Shown: in pieces, positions 7,900 through 11,610 of the stretch
How positions within the stretch are numbered: the first letter of the stretch is position 1
Layout: every line of letters starts with the position of its first letter
From: Alphaproteobacteria bacterium
Lineage (GTDB): Bacteria; Pseudomonadota; Alphaproteobacteria; Micavibrionales; Micavibrionaceae
NCBI GenBank assembly: GCA_030427765.1
Contig: JAUICS010000019.1
Location: forward strand, 1-11,610
Direction: 5' to 3'
DNA: 11,610 nt
Made by a program: the position numbers and the translations under genes
The notes under the pieces: model-generated
Databases searched by the model: none
What the model saw: the letters and a program-made list of their open reading frames with translations, nothing else
Told to the model about the DNA's origin: nothing

Positions 7900-8189
7900 A
7901 AGCCGCGTATCATTTTACCGAGATCAAGATTACGAAGTTGCAAATTGAACGGGGCTTCTACATTTTCCCAAACTAGCTCCGCCTTATCAAACGTGACCTC
8001 ATACTGCGCCGTGCGGGATGACAATGAATCCTGTATGTATTCACGCGCAAACGACAGATCAATCGGTCCGGTACTAAGACGCCATACAAACAATGAAACG
8101 ATAACGCCGAAGACAAGAAGCAATACGGCAACAATTTCCAAAAACAAAATGGCCGAATGATTACAGAATGACAAAAAACGTTTTGACAA
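7896..8189 (-). CDS. AsmA/YhdP-like protein, N-terminal part before the frameshift
   Basis: These 97 residues are the start of the same envelope protein: a short basic N-terminus, one membrane helix (about 13-36, AILFLEIVAVLLLVFGVIV), then WRLSTGPIDLSFAREYI and YEVTFDKAELVWENV, which match the opening of YhdP/AsmA-like proteins in alphaproteobacteria. The helix would be the signal anchor holding the protein in the inner membrane. The start is TTG 8189, supported by GGAG at 8202-8199 with nine bases of spacing. An ATG at 8196 lies in another frame that ends after 11 codons. After NLQLRNLDLGK the frame drifts into MIRGF and stops, where the family sequence moves to the other frame. This is a fragment of a broken gene, or of a gene with a sequencing error, not a separate small protein. 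Confidence 0.85.
   Translation of the reverse strand: MSKRFLSFCNHSAILFLEIVAVLLLVFGVIVSLFVWRLSTGPIDLSFAREYIQDSLSSRTAQYEVTFDKAELVWENVEAPFNLQLRNLDLGKMIRGF
7913..7916 (-). other. Frameshift site in the AsmA-like gene
   Basis: On the reverse strand the junction reads GGT AAA ATG ATA CGC. One extra A in this run of four would give GGT AAA AAT GAT ACG CGG CTT TTG and join the 97-codon frame to the 979-codon frame without losing a residue. The short homopolymer favours a one-base deletion or a sequencing or assembly error. Confidence 0.8.
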
Positions 8190-8212
8190 CGTTCATAACT
8201 CCAATATCTCTG

Positions 8213-8250
8213 ATGAAGAACGCCCCTACGTTAACATTCTTCATTTTTTT
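8213..8250 (+). terminator. Terminator-like hairpin in the AsmA-like/bcp intergenic region
   Basis: ATGAAGAA (8213-8220) and TTCTTCAT (8237-8244) form a perfect eight-base inverted repeat with a 16-base spacer, followed by six T (8245-8250). In the forward direction this looks like a weak intrinsic terminator or attenuator upstream of bcp. No forward gene ends nearby. An alternative inner pairing is AACG (8219-8222) with CGTT (8229-8232). On the reverse strand it sits in the leader of the AsmA-like gene, about 23 bases before its TTG. Confidence 0.35.
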
Positions 8251-8320
8251 GTGAAACAGCATTGCGCTTCGCAGTAAAGGTTATACTTTAGTTTTTAGAT
8301 CACATATTTCAATTTTTATT

Positions 8321-8326
8321 AGGAGA
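8321..8326 (+). promoter_or_regulatory. Ribosome-binding site of bcp
   Basis: AGGAGA lies five bases before ATG 8332, the strongest Shine-Dalgarno in the window. It fixes the bcp start and suggests strong translation. I could not find a convincing -35/-10 pair upstream; TATACT at 8282-8287 is the best -10-like hexamer but has no matching -35 at normal spacing. Confidence 0.8.
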
Positions 8327-8331
8327 AAGTT

Positions 8332-8808
8332 ATGACCTTATCTGTTGGTGACAAGGCCCCCGATTTCAACTTACCCATTGAGACAGGCGAAATGCTGAGC
8401 TTGGGAAGCCTGAAAGGCAAAAAAGTTGTTCTGTATTTCTACCCCAAAGACGATACACCAGGCTGCACAAAAGAAGCCTGCGGCTTCCGCGACAATCTTG
8501 CCGACTTCAATGATATAAACGCTCAGGTCATTGGCGTGTCCAAAGACCCGATTAAAAAACACGTTAAATTCATTGAAAAATATGATCTGAATTTCCCGCT
8601 TGTATCCGACGAAGAAGGCACTTTGTGCGAGGCATACGGCGTATGGGTCGAAAAATCGATGTACGGCAAGAAATACATGGGCATCGACCGCGCAACGTTT
8701 TTGATAGATGAAGAAGGCGTAATCCAGAAAATATGGCGAAAGGTAAAGGTACCGGGCCATGTCGAGGATGTCATGCAATCCGTATCCGACTTAAAGGCCG
8801 CTGCATAA
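8332..8808 (+). CDS. bcp: Thioredoxin-dependent thiol peroxidase (Bcp/PrxQ peroxiredoxin)
   Basis: This 158-residue cytoplasmic peroxiredoxin reduces hydrogen peroxide and organic hydroperoxides, with thioredoxin as the usual reductant. The active-site segment is YPKDDTPGCTKEACGFRD (37-54), with peroxidatic Cys45 in the PxxTxxC context (Thr42) and Cys50 five residues later as the resolving cysteine, the typical two-cysteine Bcp arrangement. The catalytic arginine is Arg120 in GIDRATFLID. The N-terminal VGDKAPDFNLP (5-15) is also typical. Length is normal for the family. It is divergent from the AsmA-like gene, carries its own strong ribosome-binding site and ends in a strong hairpin, so it is probably transcribed alone. 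Confidence 0.96.
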   Translation: MTLSVGDKAPDFNLPIETGEMLSLGSLKGKKVVLYFYPKDDTPGCTKEACGFRDNLADFNDINAQVIGVSKDPIKKHVKFIEKYDLNFPLVSDEEGTLCEAYGVWVEKSMYGKKYMGIDRATFLIDEEGVIQKIWRKVKVPGHVEDVMQSVSDLKAAA

Positions 8809-8830
8809 ATTCGGCATATTTATATCATTT

Positions 8831-8855
8831 AAAAGCCGGTTAAACCGGCTTTTTT
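8831..8855 (+). terminator. Rho-independent terminator of bcp, probably bidirectional
   Basis: AAAAGCCGG (8831-8839) pairs perfectly with CCGGCTTTT (8845-8853) around TTAAA, and the T run continues to 8855. It begins 22 bases after the bcp stop. On the reverse strand the same stem is followed by four T, so it can also end the convergent operon whose last gene stops at 8865. Confidence 0.9.
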
Positions 8856-8864
8856 ATGTGCGAC

Positions 8865-10055
8865 TTACCATGGTGTCATAAGCGCATCATAGTCTCCATA
8901 CATTGCTTGACCAAATCGATCGTAAATCTCTTCAGTAATGCGTTTTCGATCTCCGGCCTCGACAATATGGTCTGAAAGACCTAGAGAGCCACCATCAAAA
9001 CATTCTGCAGAATACTGATCAACCATCATCATCAACGAGTTGAAATAAGCTGCCTCGGCTTGCACGCTTTTGATGTCTGTTTCCCGATCATCAAATGATT
9101 TGTTTGTAATCGGGTTATATACGGCAGTTGTATCCGATAATCCATCAATCCACAGTAATTTGGATGGATCAACAATCATATCATCATTTACGCATGCACG
9201 GTCATGCACATCACTAACCAAGGGCATTGTTAAATAGGATAAGCCGCGTTCATGCGCTATACGCTCGAGCGTGCGATCCGTATCAAACTCATCTACATTT
9301 CCAAAGAGATGCAACGTTCCTGTATTGACAAGAACGACACCTCCTTTAAGTGCGGACATGCGATCACGATTCAAAAGACGTTTGATCATCATATGATTAC
9401 GAACCTCAAATCCATCGTTGGACACAAATGAAATATCGGTCGCAGGCTTCTCGGCATAATAAACACCCATGGAATGTCGGGATGACTGATCCGAGAAATC
9501 AATTACTGGATCAAAACGCGTTGCATCATCTTTACCGTGCTCCACAGCGGCGACATCTGTCAGAATCGTATGTATATTTTTTAACAGACAGTAATAGAGA
9601 AGGTTAAATTTACTAAAATCGGCATATGCGTAATACATCGCACAAATACAAGCAGCAAGACTTAGTCGTCCGTTCTGCCTATCTTCCTTATCAACCTCAC
9701 GCCATCTTGCTTGAAATGAGTTCGCGTCGCCTTCTGTCACGATGGCATTAAACGCGTTGCGAAGATGATTATGCGGCCATTCAAATGCAAACCCGGTTTT
9801 GTAACCATGTTTGTCAAGCAAAGCCATAAGCGTTAAAAAAAACAATTTATGTGAAGGTTTCGAATGATTTTCACCAATAAACACATGAAGATTTTTTTGT
9901 AGCGCTCCACGTTGATTCATCGCGGCCCTCTCATCGACAATACGATGAAATGCATCAAGTGCTCGATCAAATATCACACGCGCCTCGGCATTCAGCTCCC
10001 TTTGCCGAATACCTAAAATACGTTTCGTTCGTTCCAGAAACTGTCCCGATAGCAC
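8865..10055 (-). CDS. ChaN/EreA-like (TIKI-type superfamily) protein, second of a tandem pair
   Basis: This 396-residue protein has no signal peptide or membrane helix. It is a full-length paralogue of the gene immediately upstream (10085-11206). Shared elements in order are: FIGENHSKPSH (59-69; GExH motif), Glu92 in FEWPHNHL, Asp167 in ILTDVAA, DGFEVRNHMMIK (214-225), VVLVNTGTLHLFG (240-252) with Gly246 and His249, then ERGLSYLTMPLV (269-280) and a C-terminal region with QAEAAYFNSL (332-341). The GExH, RNxxM-like and late G..H elements are the layout of ChaN (DUF399), EreA and TraB/TIKI proteins, which place His and Glu residues in a metal- or haem-related site. The reaction is unknown. The start is GTG 10055, backed by AAGGGGA six bases upstream. 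It follows its paralogue by 29 bases, probably in one operon. It is richer in A+T than its partner in places. Confidence 0.8.
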   Translation of the reverse strand: MLSGQFLERTKRILGIRQRELNAEARVIFDRALDAFHRIVDERAAMNQRGALQKNLHVFIGENHSKPSHKLFFLTLMALLDKHGYKTGFAFEWPHNHLRNAFNAIVTEGDANSFQARWREVDKEDRQNGRLSLAACICAMYYAYADFSKFNLLYYCLLKNIHTILTDVAAVEHGKDDATRFDPVIDFSDQSSRHSMGVYYAEKPATDISFVSNDGFEVRNHMMIKRLLNRDRMSALKGGVVLVNTGTLHLFGNVDEFDTDRTLERIAHERGLSYLTMPLVSDVHDRACVNDDMIVDPSKLLWIDGLSDTTAVYNPITNKSFDDRETDIKSVQAEAAYFNSLMMMVDQYSAECFDGGSLGLSDHIVEAGDRKRITEEIYDRFGQAMYGDYDALMTPW

Positions 10056-10084
10056 CTAATATCCCCTTAACAACGCAAACAGTA

Positions 10085-11206
10085 TTATTTAATTAGTTTT
10101 GGCAAACTATCTTCTTCACCGGTCAAAACCGGAATGATGGCTTCGCGCACCTTATCGGATGTGGCTTCATATTGATCGGGCGTTTGAATCAATTGATCAA
10201 GCCCCAATTTTGCAAAATACGGGTGTTTCAAAATTGCATTTATATATGCGGCCTCAACATCACGTGATGAAAAATGCGCATCCAGAAGCGGATGTCCTTG
10301 ACCCGTCGACGGGTCATATCGCGCACGCATCACCGGCAAATCACGGCGTAAGAACGCATTACCCGTAAGAATTTCACGGTAGGCATAGATATTTACCTCG
10401 TTATCATCATCGGTCACCAGCGGTATGGCAAAATACGGCAACCCGCGCTCACGGCACATACCGACAAGGGACTGTTCGGTTTTCCACCCTGCCCCCTCAT
10501 GTCCTGCAATGTGGCCCAGCCCGCATTGTACCAGAACGACATCAACATCTTCGGCCTTTGCGGCAAGATTTCCGGCCTGCTTTAAAATATGGTGGTTACG
10601 GACAAAAATACCATCCGGATGCAACGAATCCAGAAAATCATCCGGAATTGTCTGCAGAGATGATAATACACTCTCAAGTGTCGATTCATCGCCTAAATCC
10701 AGCCGTTGCTCACCATCTACAGCCGCATCGGACAGTGTTGTCGGAATGTCGTTTTTAATACAAAAACGGCGCAAATTGTCCAGCGTATGATCGGCATTAA
10801 GCGACGCCCCAAATGCGATAAGCGCATGCATACTCAGGCTATTGTCATGATCATTGGCCGCTAGGTTCTTCCAAATTTCCTGAAGTTTTTCGGTTGGCCC
10901 TGATACATATTTTTGAAAAATCCGACTAAGGTAATTATTTTCAAGTTCATGCGAATACGCAAAGGACACGCCGCGTTTCATCAAAACCGCCATTAAGGCA
11001 ATACCATGCAGGATATGCGCGGGACGTGAATGGTCCTCCCCCAAAAAGATAAAAATCGGCTGTTTTTCGCCAGATGCACGCGCATCAATTACACGTTTCT
11101 GGATTTCATCCGCGATCAGGTCAACGCCCTGCATAATCTTTTCGGCGTCGGCAACAACATCAATGTCTTTGAATTCATCGTATTGGCTTAGGGCATTTGC
11201 AGCCAT
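10085..11206 (-). CDS. ChaN/EreA-like (TIKI-type superfamily) protein, first of a tandem pair
   Basis: This is a 373-residue soluble protein without an export signal. The motif order matches its neighbour: FLGEDHSRPAH (54-64), close to the GExHDxxxHH signature of ChaN; Glu87 and Asn91 in HELENNYL; Asp160 in TLSDAA; DGIFVRNHHILK (198-209); and VVLVQCGLGHIAGHEG (223-238) with Gly229 and His232. After ERGLPYFAIPLV (253-264) a further 110 residues remain alignable with the paralogue (DVEAAYINAIL, 316-326), so the C-terminal part is a shared extension and not random. ChaN proteins are usually exported haem-binding lipoproteins and EreA is a cytoplasmic esterase; the absence of a signal makes a cytoplasmic role more likely here. 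The start ATG 11206 has AGGA five bases upstream. The substrate is unknown. Confidence 0.8.
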   Translation of the reverse strand: MAANALSQYDEFKDIDVVADAEKIMQGVDLIADEIQKRVIDARASGEKQPIFIFLGEDHSRPAHILHGIALMAVLMKRGVSFAYSHELENNYLSRIFQKYVSGPTEKLQEIWKNLAANDHDNSLSMHALIAFGASLNADHTLDNLRRFCIKNDIPTTLSDAAVDGEQRLDLGDESTLESVLSSLQTIPDDFLDSLHPDGIFVRNHHILKQAGNLAAKAEDVDVVLVQCGLGHIAGHEGAGWKTEQSLVGMCRERGLPYFAIPLVTDDDNEVNIYAYREILTGNAFLRRDLPVMRARYDPSTGQGHPLLDAHFSSRDVEAAYINAILKHPYFAKLGLDQLIQTPDQYEATSDKVREAIIPVLTGEEDSLPKLIK

Positions 11207-11240
11207 ACCATTCCTACCTGTTCTGTTCTTTTATTTTTGA

Positions 11241-11272
11241 TTTATAAAAGCAACAAAAAAAAGTTATGTCAA
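11241..11272 (-). promoter_or_regulatory. Possible promoter of the ChaN-like pair
   Basis: On the reverse strand a perfect TTGACA (11272-11267) is followed after 17 bases by TTTTAT (11249-11244), and after 20 bases by TATAAA (11246-11241). Neither spacing gives a good consensus pair. The -35 hexamer lies partly in the loop of a terminator-like hairpin, so it may be chance. It would produce a leader of about 30 bases before ATG 11206. Confidence 0.25.
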
Positions 11273-11291
11273 TCGAATCAGCATAACTTTT
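11255..11291 (-). terminator. Terminator of the hydrolase gene
   Basis: AAAAGTTATG (11291-11282 on the reverse strand) and CATAACTTTT (11268-11259) form a perfect ten-base inverted repeat with a 13-base loop, and the T run continues to 11255, eight T in total. It lies 35 bases after the reverse stop codon at 11326 and separates the hydrolase from the ChaN-like pair. The stem is A+T-rich, so strength is uncertain. Confidence 0.6.
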
Positions 11292-11325
11292 GTGAATAAT
11301 ATAAAAATGTGTTTAAAAGAGCCCG

Positions 11326-11610
11326 CTATGCGGCCTTCGGCAGTTGTACCGGTATTTCACGGCCGCCGCCCTTGATGTTCATATGATCATGGATGTGAAG
11401 CATCAAATCTTCGATTTTGTCCTTGAAGAAATGGTTTGCCCCTCCAATAACACGGTAATCAAGATCGATACCCTTTTGCTGGTTCAAACGCTCAACCAAA
11501 CCATCTGTTGACTCCGTTGGCACCAATTGATCATCCGCGCCGTGAATAACAAGGCCGTTTGACGGACACGGGGCCAAAAATGTGAAATCAAACTGATTCG
11601 CCGGTGTGGA
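11326..11610 (-). CDS. Alpha/beta hydrolase (COG2945-like), C-terminal part
   Basis: The frame is open from the window edge to a TAG at 11326-11328, about 94 residues, and the N-terminus lies beyond the window. The sequence FDFTFLAPCPSNGLVIHGADD followed by QLVP, and then GANHFFKDKIEDL, matches the end of small alpha/beta hydrolases of the COG2945 type: the Asp of GADD and the His of GANHFF are the acid and base of the catalytic triad, and the nucleophile Ser would be upstream. The codon at 11577 is an internal TTG (Leu), not the start. The tail (GGGREIPVQLPKAA) is lineage-specific. The cellular substrate is not known for this group. A hairpin with a T run follows the stop. Confidence 0.85.
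   Translation of the reverse strand, partial: STPANQFDFTFLAPCPSNGLVIHGADDQLVPTESTDGLVERLNQQKGIDLDYRVIGGANHFFKDKIEDLMLHIHDHMNIKGGGREIPVQLPKAA

Noticed and set aside
7896..7920. Programmed -1 frameshifting or TTG re-initiation joining the two AsmA-like frames
   Set aside because: There is no X XXY YYZ slippery heptamer: a -1 slip from AAA would pair tRNA-Lys with TAA. The A run is too short for polymerase slippage. TTG re-initiation would give a protein without anchor and omit conserved residues upstream.
8175..8184. Palindrome AAAACGTTTT as an operator
   Set aside because: It lies just inside the AsmA-like coding start, is A+T-rich and short, and no second copy or regulator nearby supports a binding site.
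8371..8778. Open frame of 135 codons on the reverse strand
   Set aside because: It is the mirror of the bcp coding sequence; the active-site motifs and strong ribosome-binding site show that the forward strand is coding.

Overview
The window reads as a piece of a chromosome from a Gram-negative bacterium, most likely an alphaproteobacterium with moderate G+C. This is inferred from the type of tyrosyl-tRNA synthetase and anhydromuramic acid kinase and their head-to-head arrangement, a YhdP/AsmA-type envelope protein divergent from a Bcp peroxiredoxin, and a COG2945-type hydrolase. Genus cannot be fixed from this sequence alone. There are no rRNA or tRNA genes, no insertion sequences and no CRISPR array.

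Layout. 1-126: the 3' end of an unidentified forward gene. 170-1516 (reverse): an uncharacterised 448-residue protein with a PD-(D/E)XK-nuclease-like N-terminal signature, A+T-rich and probably accessory. 1543-2760 (reverse): anmK, for recycling of cell-wall anhydroMurNAc, with an unusual in-frame palindromic insertion. 2774-4021 (forward): tyrS, starting only 13 bases from anmK. 4031-4963 (forward): an EamA/DMT-type transporter following tyrS closely. 4960-8189 (reverse): one YhdP/AsmA-like envelope gene broken by a single-base frameshift into 97- and 979-codon frames. 8332-8808 (forward): bcp thioredoxin-dependent peroxidase, with a clear Shine-Dalgarno and a strong terminator. 8865-11206 (reverse): two adjacent paralogous genes, probably one operon, encoding cytoplasmic proteins with the motif set of the ChaN/EreA/TraB (TIKI-like) superfamily. 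11326-11610 (reverse): the C-terminal end of an alpha/beta hydrolase.

Most of the window is housekeeping: translation (tyrS), cell-wall recycling (anmK), envelope lipid homeostasis (AsmA-like) and peroxide defence (bcp). The parts most worth a second look are the tandem ChaN-like pair, the palindromic in-frame insertion in anmK, the AsmA-like frameshift and the nuclease-like solo gene. No stretch longer than 300 bases lacks a gene. The two larger gaps (8190-8331 and 11207-11325) hold hairpins, ribosome-binding sites and possible promoter elements.
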